Of a stretch of 64,000 nucleotides of DNA, positions 32,456-43,766 are shown one piece after another. Under the pieces are notes generated by a model. That model was not told the origin of the DNA and searched no databases. It saw only the letters and a program-made list of their open reading frames with translations. How positions within the stretch are numbered: the first letter of the stretch is position 1; every line of letters begins with the position of its first letter. The stretch lies in assembly GCA_951640165.1 (NCBI GenBank), contig OX621252.1, positions 3,752,501 through 3,816,500 of the forward strand, in the 5' to 3' direction. The translations under genes and the position numbers were made by a program. This DNA comes from Pseudoips prasinana. Lineage: Eukaryota > Arthropoda > Insecta > Lepidoptera > Nolidae.

Positions 32456-33203
32456 TATTGCCGTTACCACACAACAAACGGACTTAGCTAACTTGTTTTG
32501 TCGTATATAATTAAATTGGTGATAGTAATATCTCTGCGCTGCAAACCGAGTCTGCAATACGACCACGCTGATAACCAGCGGTAACAACATTAACGCGGTG
32601 CCCACCTTTCTCCCACTCCCTGATAACCTTATTTACGAGATGGAAATCCACATTATAATGTGCATTAGATACAACTCTATCTATAAGTAACATATATTTA
32701 CCCAGTTAAGTTGCTCAAAGAATGAAAAATGTTTTCTACGTGCATTCAGTTTTTTCTGTATGGCAATTTTAATTTATGGCACCTGATATTTGGCAACACC
32801 ATTTAGTAACAAAAAAAGAGGGTTTTGGCGCCAACGTGGAAAAAGACGCATCGGGGCATTGGTTCGTTTTCAAGAACAGGTGTAATTTCGAGTTTTATCT
32901 GTAAATATGGTTGATTTTTAGACATAAGATCTTCGACAACGTACACAAGTGGAGGAAAGTGCCATATTGACGTGAAATTTTCTCTGTTGAATCTAAAACT
33001 TTATTGATACCTCTAGTAGTCGCCATTGCTTTACTGGGGTAGGACAAGGACTATGACTTGACTGCGACGGACTATACTTGACATTGACTTAATGACGATA
33101 ACCAACGAAATAGAAATATATTCTACTGAAGATGGCTCATAACGTCGGAGAAGCCCGGGCCGTAAAACCGAATAAAATAAAATTATAAACAAAAAATAAT
33201 ATT
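32456..33203. other. unannotated, with one arm of a dispersed inverted repeat
   Basis: 32779-32810 (CACCTGATATTTGGCAACAC and onward) matches an arm of the hairpin at 33204-33257, about 430 bp away. Nothing else is recognised. Confidence 0.35.
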
Positions 33204-33257
33204 AATGGTGTTGCCAACTATCAGGTGACACATCACGTGATAGTTGCCAACACCATT
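33204..33257. repeat. 54-bp hairpin, foldback MITE candidate
   Basis: AATGGTGTTGCCAACTATCA (33204-33223) pairs with TGATAGTTGCCAACACCATT (33238-33257) at 19 of 20 positions. The pairing continues partly into the loop. A third arm occurs at 32779-32810. Confidence 0.7.
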
Positions 33258-33294
33258 AAGTTACAAAAATAGAAAAATAAACTCGTAGCATTAA

Positions 33295-33599
33295 TCTATA
33301 CATATAATAAAATCGTAGGAAAATCAAAACTGTACATTGAATATTAAAAAAAAGGATACTTGGCGTGTGATCTACAATCGATATCGAAGCTAAAAATATA
33401 GTTTTTATAATTTTTGTCTGTATGTATTTCCGGGCTAAACTCAAAATGTACTGCATGGATGTAATTCAAATTTTGCTTGAATATTACTAAGAGGGCGGGT
33501 CAACATATAGGCTACATTTATCACGCTATTGCCTACGGGGAGGAGCTGTGATTATTTATAAAATTTAAAAGCGCGGGTAAAACCGTGGGGCACAGCTAG
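33295..33599 (+). mobile_element. Hel-1 Helitron, full-length
   Basis: 305 bp, TC start at 33295 and CTAG end at 33596-33599, between A and T. The hairpin carries one mutation (GCGGGTAAAACCGTGG). Confidence 0.85.
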
Positions 33600-34070
33600 T
33601 GTTCCATATCACACAGTACATCAACTTACTCGTACAGTCCATCTACTATAATGCACGTTTTATCTCACGTAACGTGCGATCGGCTGTGTAAATGCAACGA
33701 CCGGTATATTTTCGATTCGATTCATTCTGAATCGAATGGACTCGATTATTATTTATTCGCTCGCGGCGCTAATCAATGCGCGACACGCACTTAATTTATG
33801 CAACCGATTCGTTAGAGTGGACGGTTTAGTTATATATTTTTTATTTAGGCGGCTTTAAATTTTAATTCGATTTAATTTTTTTAGTCGAGTTTTATTGGTG
33901 GACTGTTTGAAAATAGATTCTCGATTTTAGTTGTGATTTATTTTATTTGGCGGATATAGTTCGTATTGAATAGAATAAAAACGTACGGATAGATAGAAAA
34001 TAGGTACCTAAATATAAATATTTAGTGACTGGAAAATAGTAGGAATGCTTGGTATCGATAAGGTCGATAG
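33600..34070. other. unannotated stretch with GC-richer core
   Basis: 33660-33815 is a GC-richer patch with CGCTCGCGGCGCTAATCAAT and a perfect 10-bp hairpin at 33715-33737 (ATTCGATTCA, loop TTC, TGAATCGAAT). It is a candidate conserved noncoding element. No ORF. Confidence 0.35.
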
Positions 34071-34209
34071 GTACATACGCCAGCATCCAGCTACCCCAAT
34101 AAGTCAAATTTCTTTTATGGATTTTCAACTTTATCTGAAAGCCATAGGGTTCACTTTCAATTAGGGAAATTTGACAGATTGATGTAGCTTGATGTGCTGA
34201 CGTCTGTAC
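34071..34209. mobile_element. foldback MITE, copy 2
   Basis: 139 bp, arms GTACATACGCCAGCATCCAG and the complementary GATGTGCTGACGTCTGTAC. Internal sequence is in the opposite orientation to the copies at 2567, 42890 and 60388. Confidence 0.8.
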
Positions 34210-35119
34210 CTACTATACAACTTTTTGTTTAAGGCCTAGCCTTAAACTTAAACTTTGCGTAACCGAGTCATCGTTACCGTAGAAGAGCACCTAATTCTTA
34301 GCGTTCTATGGATTCACCGTGCGAAAATCGGGTCTATCGCGTGATAGAAGAGGGAAGACTCCACGGAGTCTGAGACTTGCGACTCAGATGTAGGTTTAAG
34401 GGGCTCCCTGTGATGCACCAACGCTCACCTTCTCTGTCTCTCAGTGTTCTCTTCTTCTTCATAGCCAAATTTGGTATGACCGTAATAATGCCGCTTTGGA
34501 TACTCGTTCTAATATATACATTTCTCGTAATACAGATTTTAGCTTTAAATTAAATATATGGAGACTATCCTTTAACCCTTCTGCTGCCACCACGCCAACG
34601 AATGGCAGTTTCCATTGTTTATGTTTTTAGTCTGTTACGTCTGCCGCTTAACGTATTAATGTATCAAAGAGTTACACAGACATAACAGTTTACAAATTAT
34701 TCTCAGAAAGGAAGTGACTTTGAGTGGCCGATGAGGATATATGCATAATATAGGTTTAGGCAGATAGCGTTATAGCGTTTTATTACTTGGTGGCATCATT
34801 TAACTACTATGGGGTGACAAGGAGTCAACAAGATGTAAGCATTTAAAATTAGCGAGATTTAAGAGCGTCTGCGGAGTCCAAGATCTTTTTACATTCAAAA
34901 TGCTCCCTTTTTTGAGTATTTTTTCTTCAACAACAAAACCAGAGTACCTATTCTGGGTTTCAGTTAGACCTTGTGAAGTGGTAAAGTGTATTGATAAGAA
35001 AAATTGTTGAATAATGCTCGGTCCTACCGAATCAAACCCGGTAGCACACTTTAGCAACTGAAATGATAAATCAAAAGCCCATAAATAATATCATTACTGC
35101 TGTAGACATTTGCAGTGAA
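34210..35119. other. no gene recognised
   Basis: AT-rich. The minus ORF at 34800-35057 shows no family motif. Confidence 0.4.
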
Positions 35120-35273
35120 ATAAAGCTAGGTCCACACGTACACCGGCACGCATAAACAGGCGATATCGCGAACGCTTGACAAATTTCATATCTAACAGAT
35201 ATCGATGCGGTGTAAATCATCGCGCGGTCTCGCCCGCCTTGTCGTGTTGAGTTATGTGTGGATGCAGCTTTAT
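35120..35273. mobile_element. MITE with about 20-bp terminal inverted repeats
   Basis: The left end ATAAAGCTAGGTCCACACGT and the right end, inverted, ATAAAGCTGCATCCACACAT match at about 17 of 20 positions. The interior is GC-rich (GATATCGCGAACGC). A similar start, AAGGTGGGTTCACACG, occurs at about 49439. Confidence 0.65.
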
Positions 35274-35516
35274 TTTACGATTGACGTTTGATGCGTATGC
35301 GCATGGTTGTGTGCATGTATTTCTGTTAGTGCGTCAATTATTAGTATTTAGATAGTGAATATGGTGTTTTATTACCTTACCAAAAAGTAATACTTTTAAT
35401 ATTTTAATTATTGGCACTATTTCTTATTCGAATATCCGATTAAGAATAAGACTGCTAGCCTGGACTTTAGCTGTCAAAGAATATTATGGAGTCCAGAAAC
35501 AATCTAATTTATAGAA

Positions 35517-35758
35517 TACCAGGATTGTATCAACTGTAAAGCCACAATTAAAATGTACCAGGAGTTCATATAGAACCACGTGATACCAGGACAATATAAG
35601 TAGTAATAAAAATGCTAACGAATATTAAAGTTAAGGTCATGGGACAACATGATACATTGTACGTACCAGGATTACATAAGCTAAGTATAGTAGGAGATCA
35701 TAGAATAACACGTGATGCGTTGTGCAGCCTACCAGGATTACATAAGTTACAAGTATAG
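35517..35758. repeat. irregular cluster of TACCAGGA units
   Basis: TACCAGGA starts at 35517, 35556, 35584, 35664 and 35730. Two of these continue as GGATTACATAAG and two have a nearby CACGTGAT. Spacing is uneven, so this is a decayed tandem array or motif cluster. Confidence 0.6.
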
Positions 35759-36446
35759 AAGCGAAGCTATCTCGAAGAGGCGGGGGAGCCAAGCCCGCGG
35801 CGGCGCCGCAAATATTTGCTTCCACCGCCCTCTGTTTGCCGGGTACCTCCTGGCTTTGTTGATGCCCTGGTACTGCAAATGGCGACGTTTGCTAATAAAA
35901 TAATGAGTTTTAATGTAAACCTTGACGCGTTGTGAGCTAAGTTGCATCAATATTTGGGTTTGAGGAATCATTATGATAATATGGCTACTGACATTTAATT
36001 TTGTTTTTGAACGAAGTGTTTTTAATTGAACTGTCTGTCACTAACCCTGCAAGTGTGATGGGTATTAATTTATGACAAAATGATTCAAATGGACATTGAG
36101 ACCAATATAGATATGTATTTGTCTTTGGTCATTAAGGAATTATCTTTGGTTGAGAATTATTATTGAATCACTTAAAAAAATAACTGTTATTTCTTTTTGT
36201 CATATTTATTTAATAATAGATATACGTTTATTATTATTTCTGACCTTTTTTATGCCTCAGCCTATAAACCATGTAGCCCGTAATCAAACAGTTATCCAAA
36301 TATACTAAAAATCTTCATAAGATAAAAGTTTAATTGTTTTGTTTATTTGCATATCGAAAATTGCATATATTGTACCCATTGTGTGTTCAATAAATAAACG
36401 TAAATATTTTCGAAGTTATACTTCTTTTGGCGCGATGGAGAAAAAT
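35759..36446. other. no gene recognised
   Basis: 35770-35880 is GC-rich (GGCGGGGGAGCCAAGCC, GCGGCGGCGCCGC) and then reverts to AT-rich. The overlapping ORFs on both strands are not protein-like. Confidence 0.35.
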
Positions 36447-36584
36447 GATGAGAGTGAATTTTTACGATGCGCGCGCACACCGACACCTAAATTTAACAGC
36501 ATGAGGTTAGTTCTAGATGAGAGTGAATTTTTACGATGCGCGCGCACACTGACACCTAAATTTAACAGCATGAAGTTAGTTCTA
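36447..36584 (+). repeat. 69-bp tandem duplication keeping an open frame
   Basis: Two copies, 36447-36515 and 36516-36584, differ at very few positions. The unit is 23 codons and lies in a plus-strand ORF (36339-36641) as DESEFLRCARTPTPKFNSMR and DESEFLRCARTLTPKFNSMK. I recognise no family. The ORF has an ATG at 36435 (MEKNDESEF) that would be a more natural start. Confidence 0.7.
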
Positions 36585-37500
36585 GGTGGTATGAAAGTTG
36601 ATAACTATGTTCAATTTGTATATTCTAGTATTTTTATTTAAATAAAATCTTTTTGATTAATTTTAATATTTATCGTTAATCACTACTGCATTTTAGTTAT
36701 TTTTTTTCCATACGCCAAAGAAGTATAACTTCTAACGCGTGTACATAAGTACACACAAGTTTTTTCGTATATTTTAAGTCCATTTGACAATCACCGATAT
36801 TGAAATCGATAAACGGTTCTTCTAAACTAGAAATGCTAGAAAAGGTTATGATTATATGAATTATTTTTGGTTTTTTGCGATATCTAACTTGTCTGATATA
36901 ATGGAATACAGTATTAATTTAGATAAACAAAACGTGTTTTAAAATTTTATTAATAACGGCTATAAAACATTGTCAATGACAAAAATAGTAATTTATTTCG
37001 TCGTAGCGCAAATTGGTGGACCTATAGACAGCTATAGACAAATTCCTTTACAGGCCATTTCCTTGTTTAATTTACAATTTACAACTACCCGCAAGTTACA
37101 AGTTTTCCCAGCCTTAAAGTGAACTATCAGAGGTCAGAAAGCGGGTATCACCGGGGCGTCAAAGTACAAGGATACAACCACGTACAAATAGCCTCGCCAC
37201 GCCAGAGCCACGTTAATGCCACGCCAAAGCTGTGTCGTCAGCAGCCCGGAGGCGAGGGCGGAGTCCGACCCGCGACCCTGTCGCTGTCGCCAAATTGGAT
37301 GGAGAGGAGTTTTGTCAAATTGCAGTAAAAAATAGTAATTGGTAGGATGGCAAAGTCGCGTAATGATAGGTTTTGATATAGGTAGTTCTGTCGTGTCGAG
37401 GGAGGAAAGATTTAGTTAATGAGCCAATTATTACTCTAAATATTATTGGTTATTTTTCTCACGCTTCTGAATCATGTATGACTTGTGATGAATGACGCGC
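36585..37500. other. no gene recognised; GC-rich patch
   Basis: 37130-37310 is GC-rich with an open plus frame of 69 codons, basic and Pro/Gly/Ser rich. No domain is recognised, and it may equally be non-coding. Confidence 0.3.
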
Positions 37501-37706
37501 CGATTGGCATAGTAGGTAGGCCTTTAACGCCAGATATTTGTGTGCATAAACATGTATGTTTGTCCTGTATGTGTAATTATCTGCATAAGTATGTATTTAC
37601 AAAAGAAAAGTAGTATATGTAGTATATCAGTTATCATGTTTCCATAGTCCAAGATCTGCTTAGTTTGGGATCAGATGCCCGTGTGTGAATAATGTCCCAG
37701 GATATT
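37501..37706 (+). repeat. SINE-C with deleted B box
   Basis: The A-box region (TTGGCATAGTAGGTAGGC) is joined directly to GCCAGATATTTGTGTGCA, so the B-box segment is lost. The tail is complete with CCCAGGATATTATTATT. Confidence 0.8.
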
Positions 37707-39432
37707 ATTATTATTATCAGTGGCTTCATAGAACTACGGCACCAATTTATTGAAGGAAACTTGCTGTATGGAGAATGGAGCAGATTAGAATGTTTACTTA
37801 ATATTTTTCTCTATCTACTAAATTACAAAACATATTTAGTTGACCCTATTGTCTTAAATGAAAAGTGTTTTTTGTATACACAAGGTGTAACATATGTAAA
37901 TGGTTGACGTAACTTAATGAGCTTAATTGGCATGCAAAATTGAACAACTTGTATTAAATCTATGAAAAAATCAGAATACCAATCAGCTAATCATTTTGTA
38001 AAAATAGACATATAGACAAATAGATAGATAGACATATGGTCTCCTTAAGTATACTTACTCCACTATTTATGATACGTCTGATTGACAATAGTTAATCCAT
38101 GTTTTAGATGTCACCATACATTTCGCACCCTACATTAAAAGGACTCCGATCTCGCATTAATAGAATTTCGACAAATCAAACACAGTAATCTCCTGTTCTA
38201 AGATGAAGCCCCGAACATGTCCAGCGTGCGGTGAGCCTTCCCTGACATCCGATAAATCAACCGGATCGGCATCGAACCAGCACCGAATAAATAATGACCC
38301 AAGACGGACGACGAGCGCAACTGTTTGTAATTATTTCATTACTACAAGTGGTCTAAAAAACCGAATAACGCCTTTATAGGGTTAATTTTCTAGTAATGTG
38401 TATCTAGTGGTGGAATTACGATGACGTCATTGTACAGTCACGATGATCGGCGTTTTTAGTCGATTGCAATCTCAATGCTAAAAATAATCGAGTTGTTTTT
38501 GTTGGAGGGATCGCTTCAACTGGTTATTATCCTTTTAACTAAGAAAAGATTATCGCAATCCCATCTCTAATTAAAAAGCCTATTATTATTAAAATAACAA
38601 AACACAAATTCGAAAACAATCTTACAAAGTCGCTCATGAATTGCTACAATTATAGAGCACGAGTCAAAATTGACTCGAAACATATTTTTTCTAATCCCTT
38701 CCCACGCGTAAAGCTAAAGTAATTACAGGTTTGGCCCAGTAATAACATATCGCATCAATAAAATTGTATATCATTCAGTTGTGTTTCCGAACGCGCCGGG
38801 TGATTAGCGCGGCCATCTTGTGGGCGGGAACACCCGAAGGCGACACGATCTCCGATTCCATTCTCAAAAATAACACTAATCGGCGAATCGAGCACGCGCG
38901 GGCACACACCCGAACGTGTGTTTTTCAAATTTGGAACTCTCTACGACGTTATTACCCTGAGATTTGACTAATGTCAAAAGTGACAGATGTGATTGACGTT
39001 TATAAATACCACGAGTTAAGTGCGAGCTTGTTATATGTCTTAAGGGAAAAGTAACTTTTTCGATCGCAGAAGTGGGCTTTTACTGTCATTGCCTTTTCCA
39101 AGAGTTCCCGTTTTCACCCTACATGAAATAACATTCAATTTTCATCCATTTTCTGATGCGGTGTTATGTTAATTAACCAGTTCTGTTCGTCGACGCAGAT
39201 GAGTGCATATTGAAACGTCAAAAAGTGTATGTTTTCTTTTGCTTCTCATTTTCGTAGCTCCCCAACAGCGTCGCGTCAACCGACCGACCGACGGACGTTG
39301 GTTTTTGAGAGATGGAATAGAAAACCGCCTGTTTTCCAGGAAATAGACGGGGAATTGGAAATTTCAATTTCATTTTTAGATGGTTACTTTGTAAACAGAC
39401 GATAGAACATTGCTTAAAAAGAAATATATGGA
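37707..39432. other. no gene recognised; GC-rich patch
   Basis: 38785-38925 is GC-rich (GAACGCGCCGGGTGATTAGC, GCCATCTTGTGGGCGGG) and is followed by TTTATAAATACC at about 39000. A promoter is conceivable but unproven. Confidence 0.3.
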
Positions 39433-39675
39433 TTGACGGGCCTGTTGGCGTGGTTGGTAGATGCTTGCATTTCACGCCACAGTTCGTGGGTTCGATTCCC
39501 ACACAGGACAGATATTTGTGTGCATTAACATGTCTGTATGTCCTGTGGCTAGGCGTAATTATCTATATATGTATGTAGAATTTAGAGTATTATATGTAAT
39601 AATTATGTCAGTTATCTGGTTGCCATGGTACACGATTTGCTTAGTTTGGGATCAGATGTCATTGTATGAATAATC
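39433..39675 (+). repeat. SINE-C, full-length copy
   Basis: Intact A-box region (TTGGCGTGGTTGGTAGATGC) and B box (GGTTCGATTCCC). The linker is shortened, and the tail ends GTATGAATAATCCC. Confidence 0.85.
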
Positions 39676-41126
39676 CCACCTTTATTCTTTTGTTCCTATT
39701 GGAGAAGAAAAACGAACCAATTACATAAACTGAAGCCTGAATAACAACCATAATGAATGCTTCGAACGAAATGAATAATCAAATTTAAGATGCTAACCAA
39801 AAAGTTTAATCCAAGAAGCGAACGAAAAATCATTAATTCATATTCATAGTAGAACCGGCGAGGCTTTCACGAAAATGGCGCCGTTCCTAGGAAGAGTCGG
39901 GATGAGATGCATGAATATTAACAGCACAGTACCAGGCTGCTATAACTATATTAGAGGTACCGAGGTAGCGCTCACTGCATGCCAACGGTAGGGGCACGTT
40001 TGAAGTTGCGCCCGGCTACGTTCTGAAATTTGACATTTTGACAGCTCTCCGACGTCGGCTGCCTTGTTTCCTATCCTCCTCTAGCGGAGTTAACCTGCAT
40101 CTATCTATCTCTCTCGCACAATAATAACATTACGTGCACGAGATTCCTGTTTCTGCTACGTCTGACTTCTGATATGAATTGTTAATGCATCAGTAATTGA
40201 TATTATAATTTTGATAGTCCATTTTGTTCTAATGGTCGTGGCTTTTAGTGTGAGAGCTCCATATCTTTGTTGTAAACGTTAAATATGTCATGTGATACAG
40301 CTTTTATGTTATGGGGTTGCCTTTGTTTGCTTCAGTCTTTGTGTGAATGATTTTAATGGATTTTGGTTATAGTGTTTCAATCAGCTATCTTCGGTTTGTG
40401 ATCTTTGGTTTAGAGGTTGATAGGTATTGTTTACACTGTAATCCAAGATGCTTTTATAATGAGTTCTATTCTTACTAACTTTGAAGTTACCCAATATCCT
40501 TCACTATTACATTTTGAGTACGTAGTTCAAACTAACCTAAACAAAACTCATAAAATCTATATCTATAGATGTATATGAAAATTTCATACAATGTCCTCGA
40601 AGCGTCAAAGTCATACGAAAGTTTGTATTCTATTCAAATGTTTGAATGACATGCAATGCGAAAGTCGAAAACTAATAGAACACATAACTAGACGACGTAT
40701 TTCAATGATCCAGAAACGTCAGTTGCTGACAATCTCACACGTCAAGCTGATGATTTTAAACAGAGAATTAGTGTACAACGACTTTTGAATGAAGGATAAA
40801 AGGAAATAATGCTAGACAACCAAAGGCTAACGAACAAAGCCGAGAGGAAAAAGACGTGCTAATTTGCAGGCATTGTCTACATGCTGAGTAATCGAAGTTT
40901 CGACAGAAAAATAGTCTGCGACCAGGGCTGTCAATCGTGCGACGCAAAAAGTGTATTTAAAGCTCAGAGCACGTCTGTCAACCCTTGCGGGGTAAAGTAA
41001 GCTTGCTAAATTCGCACTATTCCGGGGGGACAATCGGGAAAATTCGGTGACGCTGGGGAAAAAGGAAAATGTAGATAGTGTAGTGGACAGACATTGTTGA
41101 CAATTTAGCTTCTTCTTTCTTTAACG
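39676..41126. other. no gene recognised
   Basis: 39840-40110 is GC-richer, with a TACCAGGCTGC motif at 39930. The short plus ORF at 40591 has no motif. Nothing else is supported. Confidence 0.35.
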
Positions 41127-41325
41127 TATGTCAGAGTTGTTGAAGCCGCCCAGTATGTTTCTGACATAGTTTAAGAACTGTTGTCTAACGATAACAACTG
41201 GGACTTACAGCTTAAAATGCCCTCCAAAGCACGGAGACGGTCAGAAATTAAACCACTTTTGAGTTGCAAACGCGTGCCAAGGTGCTTCACCTTGATTACT
41301 TAGAGATCGGCAAGTGCAACTGGCT
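41127..41325 (-). repeat. 5S-rRNA-derived SINE, diverged
   Basis: The only minus-strand copy. TCAGAGTTGTTGAAGCCGCC, AACTGTTGTCTAACG, GCCCTCCAAAGCACGGAGAC and AATTAAACCACTTTTG occur in reversed order. The 5S-like head is strongly altered. Confidence 0.7.
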
Positions 41326-41779
41326 CAGAGTAATTTAACTGTAAATATATACTTACATTTAATTCCAAGACGTCATTAATCATACGAATAGATGACTACA
41401 TCATAAACATGAAAAGAATAAGAAATCTGAAAGACCAGAAATTAAAAATAAAAGTCTATCAGTAAAAGCGATCGTATTAATTTATATCTAATATTAAGAA
41501 TTTCATAATTTCATGAAATTGCATTTCAATGAAAGTAATTTCTTAGATTATAAAAGACCATATTATTATCAATTGGGAATCATGATCGTGAATATTTAGG
41601 GAAAAATTCTCAAAGACCTGAGATAAAACGAAAAGTGAAGTGTTGAAACAAATAAAAAAGAATGATACTAATTTTAAAAAATCGATGGGTTTATTTATTT
41701 ATATTATAAAACATAGAGTAAATACTGCTATTTTTTTAGGAGCTAATACGGAAATAGCTATCACTGGTCCGTCAATGAT
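41326..41779. other. no feature recognised
   Basis: AT-rich sequence with nothing supported. Confidence 0.4.
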
Positions 41780-41970
41780 AGGTGGGGTAAAGCACTTTTC
41801 ACGCCGGAGGTCGTGGGTTCGATTCCCACCCAGGACAGATTTGTGTGCATGAACATGTCTGTTTGTCGTGAGTCTGGGTGTAATTATCTATATACATAAG
41901 TATGTATTTACAAAAGATAAGTAGTATATCAATTATCTGGTTTCTATAGTACCATTCTTCTTTGTCTGTA
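41780..41970 (+). repeat. SINE-C, tail-truncated
   Basis: B box GGTTCGATTCCCACCC intact and the leader GTGTGCATGAACATGTCTG present. The tail stops after GGTTTCTATAGTACC. Confidence 0.75.
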
Positions 41971-42508
41971 TTAAATATGAGTGAAATTATTATGCTAAGG
42001 TATAAATAGATTGATTGAAATATTTGAAAGCGCGGTCAAAATTAACTAAGAAAATAACTATCAAATGAAAATTATAACAACAAACGTTTGAAAGTTACGC
42101 AAAATTTCATTCTCCTCAAAGAAAATGTCTACAAAACATTGTAACATTTAGTTTGACTAAAGAAACGCTACCAGGGCATCATATCAACGTAGCAACATCA
42201 AAGAAACTAAGAACAAAGTGAAAACAGAAGTTGGTTCGTTTGATTAGGCGCGTTCTTAACATACGGTGCCTGGAGCTACGCTTTGTTACTCCAACCTTTG
42301 TAGAATACAATCAAAGCTACTCTACTTCTTGTCGATTCTGGGCGCCTGGTAACTTGTGATGTGACAGTTAGGTACGTACTCCAGCAAAGCAACTTGACGG
42401 TCAATTCTGCCTGTCAATTTTGATCGAGGCAATCTAAAAATAAACGATCTGAAAGACATCATAATCCATACGACTGTTTTCGGGAAGAAAAACATATAAG
42501 TAATTATA
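41971..42508. other. no feature recognised
   Basis: AT-rich, with one TACCAGGGCATCAT motif at 42169. No gene. Confidence 0.4.
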
Positions 42509-42752
42509 TCCTGAGATATTATTCAAACACGACCATCTGATTCGAAAATAAGCAGAGCTTGTACTATGGAAACCATATAACTACAATATTACATATATTA
42601 CTGCTCTTTTGTAAATACTGATATAGATAATTACACCCAGACTTAGGACAAACAGACATGTTCATGCACACAAATATCTGTCCTGTGTGGGAATCGAAAC
42701 CGACATGCGGCGTGAAAGGCAAACATTTACCAACCGCGCCAAAAGGCCCTTC
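42509..42752 (-). repeat. SINE-C, full-length copy
   Basis: ATCCTGAGATATTATTCAAA to CCAACCGCGCCAAAAGGCCC. The B-box complement GGGAATCGAAACCGAC is mutated. Confidence 0.8.
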
Positions 42753-42889
42753 TGATATTTTATGTCTCAGGTGTGATTGAATTGTTGATAAGGCCGCTAA
42801 ATAATATAAAGCAATAACATCAACTAAACTAATTTTAATATTTGCATATCTTTCTAACATTTTCCAGGACATGAACATTTTATGGACAT

Positions 42890-43030
42890 GTATAGACGCC
42901 AGTACATCCACCTACTCCAATCTGTCAAAATTCCCCAATTGAAAGTAAACCTTATGCTATTCTGATAAAGTTGAAAACCTATAAATGAAATTTGATAGAT
43001 TCGGGTAGCTGGATGTGCTGGCGTCTGTGC
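42890..43030. mobile_element. foldback MITE, copy 3
   Basis: 141 bp, arms from TATAGACGCCAGTACATCC to GATGTGCTGGCGTCTGTGC. Confidence 0.75.
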
Positions 43031-43363
43031 ACCTTTACTAGTATTCATTAAATTTTGGTGGGAAATAATTAAGGAAAATAAGTGCATTATAGATGCGCGT
43101 ATTATTACAAACAGTTTGACAGTTCTATGTATACACTGTTCCTTTCATACGTAGGTACTATATTAGAGAGAGATGTAACATTTAATTCAGTTAACTCAGT
43201 ATCGCCAGCAATATGACTCATGATGACCTGACAAGACCCAAAGGTATTCAATAAGTAGGTACCAAATTATTGCAAATGAATATCGTACAGAAAAAAACAA
43301 TACTTCCAAAAATATAAAGAGGTTATCCAAAAATATCCTGATGTACACTGCAGTGCAAAAAAA

Positions 43364-43726
43364 TTGTCACACGCCGCGCGAATGTCAATAAAATTTGATG
43401 TTTACGCCCGAGGCGATATCTCGCGGCAAATAAAACCGCTGCATTTTAAACTGTTTTCGTTCGTTCGAAAAATGTTTTTTTTTTTATTCGTGTTTAGTTT
43501 TTGTAGGCGTACGTCAGTATTTTCGGCTCCGATTGTTGAGTCTTATTTAAAATTGAATTATCCGTTGTTATATCTACTTGTCGGAATATGGCTTTCACAA
43601 TTAAACTGCATTTTAAACTACTTATACTTGTTTTTGAAATTTAAAATATTTACAGTAAAAGTTGAAAGTATATACAGTACTCTAAAAGTTTTACCCCAAA
43701 GAAAAATGAGAAGTGGTGTGTCGTAG
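43364..43726 (+). other. 120-codon ORF of unknown origin before a hairpin
   Basis: An open frame from 43364 with hydrophobic stretches around residues 38-48 and 64-95 and a basic C-terminus (QRKMRSGVS) whose codons run into the inverted repeat at 43712. The segment ACGCCCGAGGCGATATCTCG is GC-rich and unlike the flanks. It has no recognised domain and no splice or promoter evidence. It may be the interior of a DNA transposon: TACACTGCAGTGCAAAAA at 43342 looks like a transposon end. Confidence 0.25.
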
Positions 43727-43766
43727 CGTACCTTAAGTGCATTAAGGTATACTAAGACACACCACT
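43712..43766. repeat. 55-bp imperfect hairpin
   Basis: AGTGGTGTGTC at the left pairs with GACACACCACT at the right, and TACCTTAA with TTAAGGTA near the loop GTGCA. A few unpaired bases lie between. This looks like a transposon end or a foldback element. Confidence 0.65.

Noticed and set aside
36339..36434. Start codon of the 100-codon ORF at 36339
   Set aside because: The sequence before the ATG at 36435 is AT-rich with hydrophobic low-complexity codons; the later ATG is the more plausible start if anything is translated.
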